Source: Apteryx mantelli
Lineage: Eukaryota; Chordata; Aves; Apterygiformes; Apterygidae
Assembly: GCF_036417845.1 (NCBI RefSeq)
Contig: NC_089983.1
Coordinates: 16,831,207 to 16,895,206, forward strand
DNA: 64,000 nt
Reading direction: 5' to 3'
In this document: positions 55,001 through 64,000 of the stretch, in pieces
Layout: each line of letters starts with the position of its first letter
How positions within the stretch are numbered: the first letter of the stretch is position 1
Notes under the pieces: model-generated
What the model was told of the DNA's origin: nothing
The model's database searches: none
What the model saw: the letters and a program-made list of their open reading frames with translations, nothing else
Program-made: the position numbers and the translations under genes

Positions 55001-58000
55001 ATATAGACTTTATCATTTTACTAAGGGTGGAATTCAGGCTTACTGATCTGTAGTTCTCAGGAACTCCTTTATTCTAAAGATAGAGAAACTTCAGGCAGTT
55101 AAAGCAGGCTGCGTAATGATTTCAAAGTCGGCATGCAAGGAAACACTCTATACTGCCACGGTGTCAATAATAACCAAGAAACCACACGCAGCACAATGAC
55201 ACAAGGTCATTTTCACGTTTCCTTTATGCTCTACTAATGGTAGGGTTTTCTATAAGGAAATAGGAGCCTTATTCTGAGGGAGCCATTTTGAGTTGCTGTG
55301 TGAAAACCTGAAGCTTGTCAATCTCGTCTTTGTTATTAGTATGGAAATGGTAGATTTCAAAGTGACAAAGCTGAGGCCTTGTATTTCTGAATATTTTGTA
55401 TCTGCTGGAGTTCTGGAAGATATTGCTTATTGGCTGACTAAGCTGTGTATTACGGCTGTGTATTACAACATCATCAGAGTGCTAGATTTTCTTCCTGGTA
55501 CCTCTGACAGAAATATGTGATTTCTAGCCTTCCATCAGAATGGCAGGACCTATAATAGTAATTGTGCAGTTTCCTCCCACCCAGAAATATTCTTCCACAA
55601 CTCTAGCTATTTATTGCATTGTTGTTTTGTACCTTTGAAATAATTTTGTATCCAACATAAGAATACTGTTGGGTTTTCTTCCCTCAAATTGTTTATGGAG
55701 CTGGCCTAATTGAAGGTTTGGACATGTTCCAGAAATTTTAGGTTTCATTTCAAGTGGTAGGCTTCTTCCATTACAGAATGATGATAGACCTCATCTTCCT
55801 GAAGGCTTGTTCAGGCCCAGTTGCAAGAAAGCAAGGTTGAGATTTCCAAAGCATTGTGAGAAATTCGACCCAAAAAATCTTGCACTATCTCAACCCCTAT
55901 TGCCTGCTGTGAGGCAAAGAAAGCATCATTAGATTTCCCCCCCCCCTCATCCTTTCACTTTCTAAGTGCTTGTATGTTATGTCTGGGCATTCGTGCGTTT
56001 AAAAAATAATTTTCTCAGCAGCTTCTAGGCTGAATAGTGAGTAAATAAATATATATGCATACATAAAAATCTATATAAATAGATACTATATGTAAAGTTT
56101 TTCTCATTTAAGCTTGACATTTCAAGTTTAATACATCTGTGTTCTTGAATGTGTTTCAGTGCTGCTGGAGGAGAGATCTTTAACTTATGCATCCCAGACC
56201 TGGATGACAGAATTGGTGAAAGTGATGTTATAAAACTTATAAGACAAATACTTGAAGGACTTTGCTGCTTGCATGAAAACAATATTGTGCATCTTGATCT
56301 AAAGGTGAAGCAACATCAGACTTTTTTCTTTTAGTACTTTACTTTCAATTTAATACTGTGAGCATCAAAATCATTTGTTAAAACATAACAAAGATGAGGA
56401 AAAGAGGCAGTATATTAGAGATTAAATAAAAATTTAGAATACAGAAGACTATTTAGGATACAGACAGTCTCTGTTCTGTTTAGCAATCTGCAGATTTCTG
56501 TGGTCAAAATAGTGTAAGATAAGCACTGCAAGTATAAGCTTTTAAAAAAAAATAAACACAATTTTTTAAATAAAATTTAGCAGCAAGTATTGCATAGTAT
56601 AAACTGGCATGTCATTTGGTATATTTTTTGTGCAGCTTGTACTTTATGAATTAAAGAATTAAAACTTTTCTATTCTAGCCTCAAAACATCTTGCTGAGCA
56701 GCGTCAATCCTCTTGGTGATGTAAAGATTGTAGATTTTGGTATGTCTCGGAAGATTGAGAATTCTAGTGAACTGCGGCAAATTATGGGAACAACAGAATA
56801 TCTAGGTATGGAAGAGTTCCTTTAAAATTTCTGATGTGCAGTTTCCTGGAAACAGTTCATACATTGTGCTTGTGAACTTATGAGCCATTACTGGAGAAAG
56901 AAGAACAGGACAAAGCAACACTTTGTTTTGAGCTGTTCTCTTTCTTTAGAGAATATTTGCAGAAAAATCCCAAACTATATCAATAAGGGCACCTCTAATT
57001 TGATGCTATAGTTCTTGCTGTGATGCAGTCTTTACAACTGAGTAGCTTTACGGCTTAAATTAAGAAGAATTTTTGACTGTTAAAATTTTGCAATTAGAGC
57101 CAAAACACAACACTAGCATGCATACAAAAAAGCATTTTGTTTGAATTAGGTATGCAGTTTAGTATGATGATTTAATGAGATCAAAATATTCTTCGGAAAG
57201 ATAATGTCATTATGACTTGATCCTCTCTGTGAAGCAGGTTTCCTTAAAGATCTGTCTACGCTCATTTTTTAAGAGCACTTAAGCCTGTGGTGCATAGCGT
57301 GCTATCCAGTGTATACTGACAGCAGCTGATCTTAAAAATGGTCTAATCACCTGACTTTACAGAGTTACCATGCTGAAGGCTTTGTGTGTTCTTCTTAAAG
57401 CTATATACTAAACCAGTTAAGCGTCAGTGTGATCAAACTGAAATAATATTTTTCACCTTTTGTGGCTTGAAATAATAAACTCGATTATTCAAACTGCATG
57501 CTTAGTCTTATAATACTGGTTGGCAAAAAAAACTTTGCCAAAAAATTCAGAGTATGTTTCAAAGGACATTTGAATATATAGTATCTATTAAAGTGTCTTT
57601 TTTTTTTCCTCCTATCTCTTTCCCTAGCTCCAGAAATCTTAAACTATGATCCTATTACTACAGCTACAGATATGTGGTAGGTTGTATACTTTAAATCATT
57701 TTGATGAGATAGGCATGACCAATTAGCAATGTAGGGGCTAGATGCAGTTTTTGATGCAATTTTATCTCGCTTCCAAAAATACTATTATCTTGGTGGGCCA
57801 AACAAAAGAAGGGAAGAGAAAGACAGTGCTCAGGATATATGCTAGCGCTGGCAGGAGTTACTGCATATGGGTCTGTATTGTTCTGCGGTTAGTAGGGAAT
57901 GCAAGTGGCTTCTGAGCAATACAGAGCATGGACATCTGTTCTAAGGGAATAATAATTATTATTGGATAACATACTTTAGCTATTAATTACTCCTGGATAA

Positions 58001-61000
58001 CATTGGTGAACATACTTCAGGTATGAGCTACTCTTGGACACTTCCCCCCCCCCCCTTATTATGTAAATGTTAAGAATGTAACTTTCCACTTCTTGTTTTT
58101 AGAGCAATATCAGTTTCTGCAGAATGACTCTTAAAAAATGAAACAAGTATCTTAGGCTACTTACAGCTATACTTTCTGGTTGTGGATTCGTATATCAACA
58201 TATTCTTAACCCATAAGAGTTATTAAATCTGTTCATGAACTTTTTTTTAACAACTTACTATGTCTGTTGTGGGAAGAGATAAAAGCAAACAAACTATTGT
58301 CTGTATGCTCAGAATACTCGCACACAGCAGCTACGTGTTTCTGCACTGTGATTGCTACTAAGGTTTGATGCTTTCTACACATGAAGAAACCATCTCAGAT
58401 TTGTAATAAATCACATGATATGGTATTTGCTTTCATGGTCTTACGGAAAAAGATCTCAGCCAGAGGATACTATGGCAGAAATCAGATTCTAATTCTACCG
58501 ACAGGTTGACTAAATCTCAGCCTTCAATACTTCATCCAGAATTGTCATGAAACATGCAAGATAGGTGTTTTCTATTTTATGCAGATTAGAAAGTCTTTTT
58601 TGCGATTCTGACTTACAGAATTGCCATACCTCCAAGAACTGGCTATGTCAGATTTGTATATTTGCTTCTCCTAACAGTCCCAGGAGGAGGAAAAGGGTGT
58701 CTGTGAGAGTAAGCAATTTCCAGAAATCCCCTCATTGAGATATATGGATAGATTTCCATCTGTGTGTACATGCACACACAGCCAAATCACATAGAAATGA
58801 GAGACCATATGCTGTTTCTAATTCTTTGAGTATGGCATACATCAAAAAGTTCTGATTTGCAGCACAACAAATGGGGGACATGGGACTTTGTTTAGGTACC
58901 CTATGTAGGATGACACATTGTGTTCTTATCTCAGGAACATAGGTGTAATTTCATATATGCTGTTGACACAAGAATCTCCATTTGTGGGAGCTGATAATCA
59001 AGAAACTTTCCTTAATATATCTCAAGTTAACGTCGATTATTCAGAAGAAACATTTTCATCGATTTCACAGCCTGCCAGAGACTTCGTTCAAAAGCTTCTC
59101 ATCAAAAATCCTGAGTAAGTAACAAATTCTTCAGGGCAAGAATCCTATGTTTCGTGTTTGTGGAGCATCTAGAAAAAGTGAATATTAATATGGAAGCTTA
59201 GTATCACTGATATGATCAGTTATACATTTGAAAATGCACTGATATGATCAACTGGGTATTATCAGCTGGATTTTTAAAAATGCAGGCTTCTGCTTTTCCA
59301 TAATGTACGAAAAGGATCTTTGATTCAGTGTCTGGCTATTACTGTTTTCAGGCTGGTGTTCTGAGTTTGCTTGCTTTGACTTTCTTTATACTTCCATTCG
59401 GAAGACAGAGTATCAACAAATCTTAAGAAATACGTTCTAGAAAGATCAGATTCTTGTCTATAGCTTAACCTTTTATTGTTCCATGTGTAGAGAAAAAAAC
59501 AATCTTTTTGATACAGTGCTTTGATGTTTCGTGATTTATATTTAATGCAGCTTTCTATTTTAATACAGTTTATGTAAAAACTTGATAGTCCTGCAATTGA
59601 ACATTCTTCAGGAATAAACAGTGTTTTGCTATGTTCAATCTTGTCAAAAGCATTCACAATCAAAAGCACAAACGTCTTTGTACTTCTAATGCATATTTCC
59701 ATAACTTTACATTCCTTGTGAGTTCAGAGACCTTTCAGAGTAGCTGAACTGTGAGATGATAGTCTTTGAGAGTGGGAGAATTGTACACAAAGACTGTGTG
59801 TGCTCTTGCTATGTAGTGTTAAATACTGAATTTTTAACTGTCACACAAGCAAATGCAGGAAAATTAAAAAGAAAAAAAAAAAAAGGCAATTTTCAATCCT
59901 TGTAACAGTACCTGAGTTTAGTAAAGGCAGCTGGTCATATTTTACTAGGCATGGTCAGGGATTATCAGTGCTAGGGCTGCATGTTGTCATCTGTATTCAG
60001 TAATAGCTATCGTCTTCAGAGAGGCTCCACAAAGCAGGAGTGAGCCTGCTGTATGAGGAGGAGGCTCTTTGATAGGAGGGGTTGACTATGGCAGCTGACA
60101 TCTGTGAAGTGCCTGCTTTGAGGAAATAGAGACTCCATGTTACCTCATGTCTAGCCAGGACAAGTTCAAGGATGAAAAGTCCTTTCTATTTTATAATCTC
60201 ACATAGAGTGTTTGTCAACAGCTGAAAGAGCTCATTGGAACCATAGTATCATCAGGGAAGCAATTATGAAGAGCCTGCTTCAGTAAATGTTAGTATGGAC
60301 CTGTGGGAAGTTTGATGTTCTGCTACAGCTACTATACTTGCTGTCTTGCTTCTGGGCATCCCAGTGTCTTCATTATACGCTCAGTAACTGCTTTTCCCTT
60401 TCCACTGCTTAATGACTGTACCTTCTTGAATGTTTAGAGGAAAAGTCTGTCTGAGATTGTCATCTCCATAAAGTCAGAGGTCTCTGACCAAAAAATATTT
60501 ATACATTCCTGCATAGAGAGCAGGTAGTGGGCTCTGTTGCATTTCCAGCGAGTTGTGTGGAACTTGCTAATGCAAAACATGATGAAAAGTATAGTAGCAC
60601 TGCACTAGATTATCCAACAGAACTATTTGGTAAATCTCAAGTCTGTTTGGAAGTAACTTTGGAATAATTTACACCAGTCTAGGGTGATTCCAACAGTAAA
60701 ATACTGCAAAATGTCTGATAGAGTTGAAAACAAATTCCCTTCGTTTGGTCCTCACTGAAAACCGAATGACTGAATAGTCATTAAATAAGATTCCCTGCTT
60801 AAAATAGTCTATGTAAAATGTAGGACTTCAAAAGCATAAGCATGTGCATATATATAATGATGAAAACATTCTAAAGAACTATGAATACTAGCTAAAAAGT
60901 ATCTGTTCCTTGTTCTGATTAAAAGTTTACCAATTTTGACATTCAGTATTAGGGGGAAAAGTCAACTAAAATCTAGATGCACGTTGCTAACGATGAACCC

Positions 61001-61490
61001 TGAACTACAGTAGGTTCTAATGCACTTTTTAGTAGTTTTGGTGGTGGGTGGAAAAGCAGCAATGTTAATTGTGTAATGTTGTTCCCTCTGTAATGCTAAT
61101 TGTGGTTAAAATTTATTCTTGGCATATGTCAGAACTACTTTAATTATATTTTTAGTGCTTCTGAAATTAACTTAAGCAACTTACCTCTTGATATTTTTCT
61201 TTCAAAGGGAAAGACCCACAGCAGAGGCCTGTCTCTCTCATTTGTGGTTGCAGCAAGGGGAATTCATACTCTTGTGTAGCCCTGAAGAAACTTGCTGCCC
61301 TTCTCTGATGCCAGGACACACAACAAAATGCTCAGAAGAGCAGAATATAAAATCCAGTTGTAATGGTACCTGTAGCAACAAGGAAGACAAAGAAAACATT
61401 CCAGAGGACAGCAGTACAGTCTCCAAACGTTTCCGGTTTGATGATTCATTGCAGTATCCACAAGACTTCATGACAGACTTCGTATGTTAA
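45977..61490 (+). CDS. STK17B: STK17B (DRAK2), death-associated serine/threonine kinase, complete spliced CDS
   Basis: STK17B is a DAPK-family Ser/Thr kinase that raises the activation threshold of T cells and can promote apoptosis. Joining 45977-46098, 50829-51041, 56160-56304, 56679-56805, 57628-57676, 58935-59114 and 61208-61490 gives 1119 nt, 372 residues plus TAA, the same length as human. Kinase landmarks: glycine loop G40-R-G-R-C-A-V-V47, Lys62 (AAKF), HLDLKPQN with catalytic Asp158, DFG at 179-181, APE at 203-205. As in other DRAKs the usual HRD Arg is Leu. The N-terminal tail keeps Ser10/Ser12 and the C-terminus keeps a basic KRFRF patch thought to act as a nuclear signal. Odd points: Cys44 where human has Phe, and Thr in place of Pro in GTPEYLAPE. 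An in-frame TAG at 45953-45955 fixes the start. Confidence 0.97.
47346..47372. repeat. (CTTT)n microsatellite
   Basis: Five or so CTTT units running into a T tract in STK17B intron 2. Confidence 0.85.
50421..50541 (+). mobile_element. CR1 LINE 3' end fragment, sense
   Basis: The words gagcagcctggtctgg, gaggttgggctagag and gtcccttccaacctgaattattc follow the order of the avian CR1 3' terminus (gagcaacctggtct ... ggttggaactagatgat ... ggtcccttccaacccaaaccattctatg). The ending attattcaatggtcctgtg is a worn form of the terminal ATTCTATG repeats. The element is a 5'-truncated copy, as is usual for CR1, in the same orientation as STK17B. Confidence 0.85.
50626..50765 (-). mobile_element. Older CR1/L3-like LINE fragment, antisense
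   Basis: The sequence ttccatctagcttagtgccctgtttctaacagtggccaaaagtg, broken here only by divergence, resembles the ccatctagcccagtatcctgtctccgacagtggccag block of ancient amniote CR1/L3-like elements read on their minus strand, followed by a ggtgtaagaac block. It differs in lineage from the CR1 copy just to its left. Ends are approximate. Confidence 0.75.
50829..51041 (+). CDS. STK17B: STK17B exon 3: glycine loop, Lys62, residues 41-112
   Basis: This 213-nt exon completes Arg41 and encodes [32 protein letters not shown], then the alpha-C region [16 protein letters not shown] and strand sequence to ILVLEY. Lys62 in AAKF pairs with the alpha-C Glu. KKRRRGQDC is the basic loop of DAPK-family kinases. 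Codon 44 is TGT (Cys), where human has Phe (TTT), a one-base difference at the tip of the glycine loop. Donor TA|gtaagt. Confidence 0.96.
53640..54440 (-). mobile_element. Ancient CR1/L3-like LINE 3' portion, antisense
   Basis: Landmarks in order: ggccatacagactcagg...gtccatctaaccc, then gtgtgaagaactacttt, a ttaatctgttttaaac-type block, ttcatcaggtgcctcct, gaccagaactgtgtgcagtacttgaggt, gctgctgctgtgcattg and a final caacaattactctgaggt. These match, from memory, the minus strand of old amniote CR1/L3-like LINEs with considerable decay. A T20 run at 53965-53984 expands one T-rich spot. Ends approximate. Confidence 0.8.
54550..55080 (-). mobile_element. Second CR1 LINE fragment, antisense (3' part of ORF2)
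   Basis: Contains ggtgtggtattctagatggggtct, then cccaggatactgttggcc, gccaggacccccacgtcctttt, ccatccagttgtcc, gttgaagtaaatgacatcc, ccatgatctt and ctgatctgtagttctcagg in the order of the avian CR1 minus strand. The first of these is homologous to the gtgcagtacttgaggt block of the copy on its left, so the two are separate insertions lying side by side in the same orientation. Decayed and not coding. Confidence 0.8.
56160..56304 (+). CDS. STK17B: STK17B exon 4: residues 112-160, catalytic loop start
   Basis: This 145-nt exon completes Tyr112, then encodes [20 protein letters not shown], alpha-D/E sequence, and NNIVHLDLK ending in phase 0. GGEIF is the DAPK-family hinge-adjacent motif. HLDLK holds catalytic Asp158 and Lys160, with Leu in place of the common HRD Arg, as in human DRAKs. 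Donor AAG|gtgaag. Confidence 0.97.
56305..56678 (+). other. STK17B: STK17B intron 4 (374 bp)
   Basis: Short AT-rich intron, donor gtgaag, acceptor ttctattctag. Nothing else seen. Confidence 0.85.
56679..56805 (+). CDS. STK17B: STK17B exon 5: DFG and activation segment, residues 161-203
   Basis: This 127-nt exon encodes [26 protein letters not shown], then [12 protein letters not shown], ending one base into Ala203. DFG is at 179-181. The P+1-loop motif reads GTTEYLAPE; human and nearly all DAPK relatives read GTPEYLAPE, so ACA replaces CCA. Donor CTAG|gtatgg. Confidence 0.96.
56806..57627 (+). other. STK17B: STK17B intron 5 (822 bp)
   Basis: Donor gtatgg, acceptor tttccctag after a T-rich tract. 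Nothing else seen. Confidence 0.85.
57628..57676 (+). CDS. STK17B: STK17B exon 6: 49-nt exon, residues 203-219
   Basis: Very short exon, too small to stand out as an open frame. It completes Ala203, encodes [15 protein letters not shown] (APE end, then the DxW region), and ends two bases into Trp219. Acceptor tttccctag, donor TG|gtaggt. The phases (1 in, 2 out) fit both neighbours exactly, and the peptide matches human. Confidence 0.96.
57677..58934 (+). other. STK17B: STK17B intron 6 (1.26 kb)
   Basis: Donor gtaggt, acceptor atctcag. Contains a C-run at about 58043-58055. No gene. Confidence 0.85.
58935..59114 (+). CDS. STK17B: STK17B exon 7: residues 219-279, kinase C-lobe
   Basis: This 180-nt exon completes Trp219 and encodes [20 protein letters not shown], then [20 protein letters not shown] and [19 protein letters not shown], with a split Glu codon. 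It covers alpha-F to alpha-H, including the conserved NxGVxxYMLLxxxSPFxGxxxQET pattern of DAPK kinases. Donor GA|gtaagt. Confidence 0.97.
59115..61207 (+). other. STK17B: STK17B intron 7 (2.1 kb)
   Basis: Donor gtaagt, acceptor ctttcaaag. Contains the 14-base word cactgatatgatca twice within about 50 bases (59205 and 59237) and an A-rich run near 59870-59884. The stretch 60.0-60.7 kb is less AT-rich and may be decayed repeat, family unknown. Confidence 0.8.
61208..61490 (+). CDS. STK17B: STK17B exon 8: end of kinase domain and C-terminal tail, residues 279-372
   Basis: Completes Glu279, then [16 protein letters not shown], the conserved Arg-Pro-Thr-Ala end of the kinase fold. The tail is more divergent from human up to about residue 330, with several Cys, then well conserved: [29 protein letters not shown]. 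It ends TDFVC with stop TAA at 61488-61490. The tail carries the basic KRFRF patch linked in mammals to nuclear localisation. Confidence 0.96.
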
Positions 61491-61885
61491 TGTGTTTTTA
61501 TAGACTTCTTTTGAAATGAATTTAGCATAATCTATTCCAGTGGTGAATATAAGATTATGGCTTGCCAATTCATGCAGCATTGATGTACTGGAAATGCACT
61601 TTTGATCTTTTTATGCTGGTGCTTCCTTTTCTGTCCGTTGCTGGCAATGGATTTAACTCCTGAGAAATCGGAGTTATAGCACCAATAGAATGAGTTCTAT
61701 GTTTTTTCTTTTTTATGTTTTTTTTGAAGAAGGTATAATTAAATATATTTGCACTTTTCAAGTTTTAGTCCAAAAATGATGCCAGAGTGAACAAATTAAA
61801 CCTGAAAATGAGTTTAATTAAACTCAAGCTTTGCCAAGCAGTGGTTGAATGAATAACATGTACGTTTTTACGATTACACCTTGAT

Positions 61886-61891
61886 AATAAA
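61886..61891 (+). terminator. STK17B: Poly(A) signal AATAAA, proximal STK17B
   Basis: Canonical hexamer about 400 bases after the stop. It may give a short 3' UTR form. Confidence 0.4.
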
Positions 61892-62908
61892 CTGATCTAA
61901 GCAGGGAAACTGAATCGAGCTTTCTTATTTGTAGCCATGCTCATCAGTTTAAATGAAAGTTAAAAATCAGCGCGCTTTGGGAATATGATACATCTGTTGG
62001 GACCATTTGGACAACTGCTTTCTCTCTAGGATCATTAGTAGTTAAGGAAATGTTTCTGCCTTATTGGTCTGGTCTGCTTAAGGATTACAATGCATATTGT
62101 GTGCGTTTTTCCTGTGTTGAATCTCTGCAGTGCTTGAATAGGATATGGGTAGACTGAATAGAGTACAGGGAGATTGTCATTCCTAGTGCTAGTGGTCCTT
62201 TGCTTCTTATCAGAGAGTTATATTAGAAGAGGATGAGGGTCCTGTGCTGATGGGCATGTTTGACACACCTGCTGGTTTCCTTTCATACAGTCTCTAAAAC
62301 AGTGTTGTCTACCTGTAATGATCTATTCCTCATCTTAAAAAAGAAAAAGAGAGCTTTAGAGATTAAACTAATAACTGAGTACAAAGATTTTCGCCAGTGA
62401 AACTGCATTTAAGAGCTTTTTATTATGCCCTTTTAATGCAGATGCTCAGTGCATCTTTTCTGTCCATTATTGTTACCCACAACACTTAGCCTTACGACCG
62501 CTCTGAGAAATGGACTGCAGTGTGTTAGTAGTTAAAGACAAACTATCCAGAAATTGCTTTAAACCCTTAAACTTGCTTTGTTTTCTGGGTTTGTCATTTT
62601 TTTTTAAGTCATATCCCTTCTGCTGCTTGTTTCTAAGATCTGTGAAATAATACATATGTCAAATTTTGGCTTGGAGCAAATGCCAATCACATCTTAACAG
62701 CGTGAAACTAATATTTACCCTTGAAATACTGACAAGATACAATCCTGATCATAACAACACTGAGTTTAAAAGCCTATCTGTGTAGGGAATGTATTAAAAC
62801 TCCTAGAAACGTTCTGAAAGTAAAGGGCACTTTGAAATACCTTTGCAGTTTTCCATTCCTCATTGCATAGACTTACCTCTTTTGGTTTGGATTTAGTTTG
62901 TTTTGTAT

Positions 62909-62914
62909 AATAAA
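62909..62914 (+). terminator. STK17B: Poly(A) signal AATAAA, STK17B
   Basis: Canonical hexamer followed within 30 bases by a T run (62937-62943). Confidence 0.4.
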
Positions 62915-63048
62915 GTATCACAGTCCTGACTGATAATTTTTTTCAAGTGTGCCTGTGGACCTGTCAGTAGTTAAGCAAATTGAGGTTTTGGAACATCATG
63001 TGAGAAGTAAACATAATAATCAGTAAAAGGTTGTATTTTATCTCCTCT

Positions 63049-63073
63049 CCCCCCCTTCCCCCCCCCCCCCCCC
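63049..63073. repeat. Poly-C tract in STK17B 3' UTR
   Basis: C7, TT, C16 or so. In RNA it could bind poly(C)-binding proteins; on the other DNA strand it is a G run. Likely to vary in length and to cause assembly errors. Confidence 0.9.
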
Positions 63074-63349
63074 GCAAAGGAATAGACAATTTTTTGCAAA
63101 TAGGTTTCTGTATAAGGTTTTGACATAATGGATGGGAGAGTTCAGGACTGGTGTCTTTATTCTGGGTGATATTCATCTTGACAAGTGAAAAATCACCTGC
63201 AGTAAAGCCTGTAAGACTGATTTTTTTTGTTTGTTTGTTTTTGTTTTTAAGTTTGTTTGTCAGAAGTAAAAGTTTTCCAAGACTTAAACTCATGTGAAAT
63301 GAAATCACAAGTATATTCAGCATGGATGAAGCTCAGATGCCTGCGTATA

Positions 63350-63355
63350 AATAAA
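63350..63355 (+). terminator. STK17B: Poly(A) signal AATAAA, STK17B
   Basis: Canonical hexamer in cgtataaataaactgc, with T-rich sequence from 63381 as a possible downstream element. Confidence 0.45.
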
Positions 63356-63785
63356 CTGCACTGACTCTTCTCTGCACATTAATTTTTATGTAACTTTTTT
63401 CTGTGATGCTGATAATAGAAACTATAAAATGACTTTACTGGAGGCAGTTGTTGGATTGTATTCAGGTACTTTATACCATTCTCAAAGTTCTTGACTTTTC
63501 CCAGTTAGTCTTATTTAAAAAAAAATTTTTCCCCACCAGCACGGAGTCTAATTTAAACTGGGTAAATTAAAAATATGAACTATTTTATACACATACCCTC
63601 ACAATTTAAAGTTCACTTATGATAAAGGAAGAAACTGTCAAAATGCTACAAAAGATAAAGGCAGGAAAAAATGGTTTACAAAGTTAATTACATTTTTTTA
63701 ATTCTCCAAAAAGATTACTAAACTGAAATTACAACTGGGAATGTTGTGTCTTTGTATACTAGTGTTCTGTTTTTAACATCTGAAA

Positions 63786-63791
63786 AATAAA
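63786..63791 (+). terminator. STK17B: Poly(A) signal AATAAA, distal STK17B
   Basis: Canonical hexamer 2.3 kb after the stop, one of two closely spaced distal candidates. Confidence 0.45.
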
Positions 63792-63901
63792 GCTGAAAGC
63801 ATATGCCAGCACTTTATCTTAAATATTCCTTAAAGCTTTTATCATGGTAACTGATGTTTACATTTCTAACTACATTTGGAGCTAACTTATCTTTAAATTT
63901 G

Positions 63902-63907
63902 AATAAA
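63902..63907 (+). terminator. STK17B: Poly(A) signal AATAAA, most distal STK17B
   Basis: Last hexamer in the window, followed by a T-rich stretch (63913-63920 and 63945-63960) that could serve as the downstream element. Confidence 0.45.
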
Positions 63908-64000
63908 TGAAATTTTGTCCTTTCCAAGGATAAGGATTAAAGACTTTATTTGTACTTTATGTAAATTTAAAATATACCTTGAATCTGATTTTTGTTTGGA

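Larger units (their letters stand above)
51042..56159 (+). other. STK17B: STK17B intron 3 (5.1 kb)
   Basis: Donor gtaagt, acceptor gtgtttcag. It contains T-rich runs (51608-51635), a G8 run near 52808-52816, two antisense CR1-type fragments (53640-54440 and 54550-55080) with a T20 run inside the first, a 12-bp local duplication near 55442-55466, and a C9 run near 55939. No gene. Confidence 0.8.
61491..63930 (+). other. STK17B: STK17B 3' untranslated region (end approximate)
   Basis: AU-rich sequence with AATAAA at 61886, 62909, 63350, 63786 and 63902, suggesting alternative poly(A) sites giving 3' UTRs of about 0.4 to 2.4 kb. A C-rich run of 25 bases with two T (63049-63073) is embedded in it. 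The last 70 bases of the window probably lie past the final site. Which sites are used cannot be told from sequence. Confidence 0.6.

Overview
This is a vertebrate nuclear window, most likely from a bird. Genes are split into short exons with GT-AG introns. The interspersed repeats are CR1-type LINEs with avian or other sauropsid features plus one old MIR-like SINE. Introns are short for a vertebrate: twelve HECW2 exons fit in about 26.5 kb and the whole of STK17B in about 18 kb. Species cannot be told from the sequence alone. No CRISPR array, prokaryotic operon, viral gene or tRNA was seen.

Layout. Positions 1-4014 are intron. From 4015 to 30528 lie the last twelve coding exons of HECW2 (NEDL2, a HECT-type E3 ubiquitin ligase), on the + strand. 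They encode the last 460 residues, which correspond to about residues 1113-1572 of the human protein, and include the whole HECT domain with the catalytic cysteine. The HECW2 3' UTR follows, probably to about 33.1 kb and possibly further. About 10 kb of intergenic DNA comes next, with one GC-richer patch (33.34-34.07 kb) that ends in good splice-donor sequences. A strong CpG island (43.05-43.96 kb) marks the promoter and non-coding first exon of STK17B (DRAK2, a death-associated serine/threonine kinase), also on the + strand. Its seven coding exons run from 45977 to 61490 and encode 372 residues, the same length as the human protein. The STK17B 3' UTR, with several AATAAA signals, fills the rest.

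How the genes relate. HECW2 followed by STK17B, head to tail on one strand, is the same order and orientation as on human chromosome 2q32-q33, so this is conserved synteny and not an operon. HECW2 ubiquitinates targets (p73 family and others). STK17B is a DAPK-family kinase best known for setting the T-cell activation threshold. Nothing in the sequence suggests that they act together.

Most notable points. The visible HECW2 protein is essentially that of mammals, whereas STK17B carries unusual residues in two kinase motifs: Cys at the tip of the glycine-rich loop, and Thr in place of Pro in the GTPEYLAPE motif. An exon-like 201-nt open frame of phase 0-0 sits in the HECW2 intron between the LLQ and FVTG exons. 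Introns also hold a 49-bp tandem duplication, a perfect 13-bp hairpin, an old MIR-like SINE, and two stacked antisense CR1 copies. I found no convincing new gene system; the window is mostly ordinary conserved vertebrate sequence.
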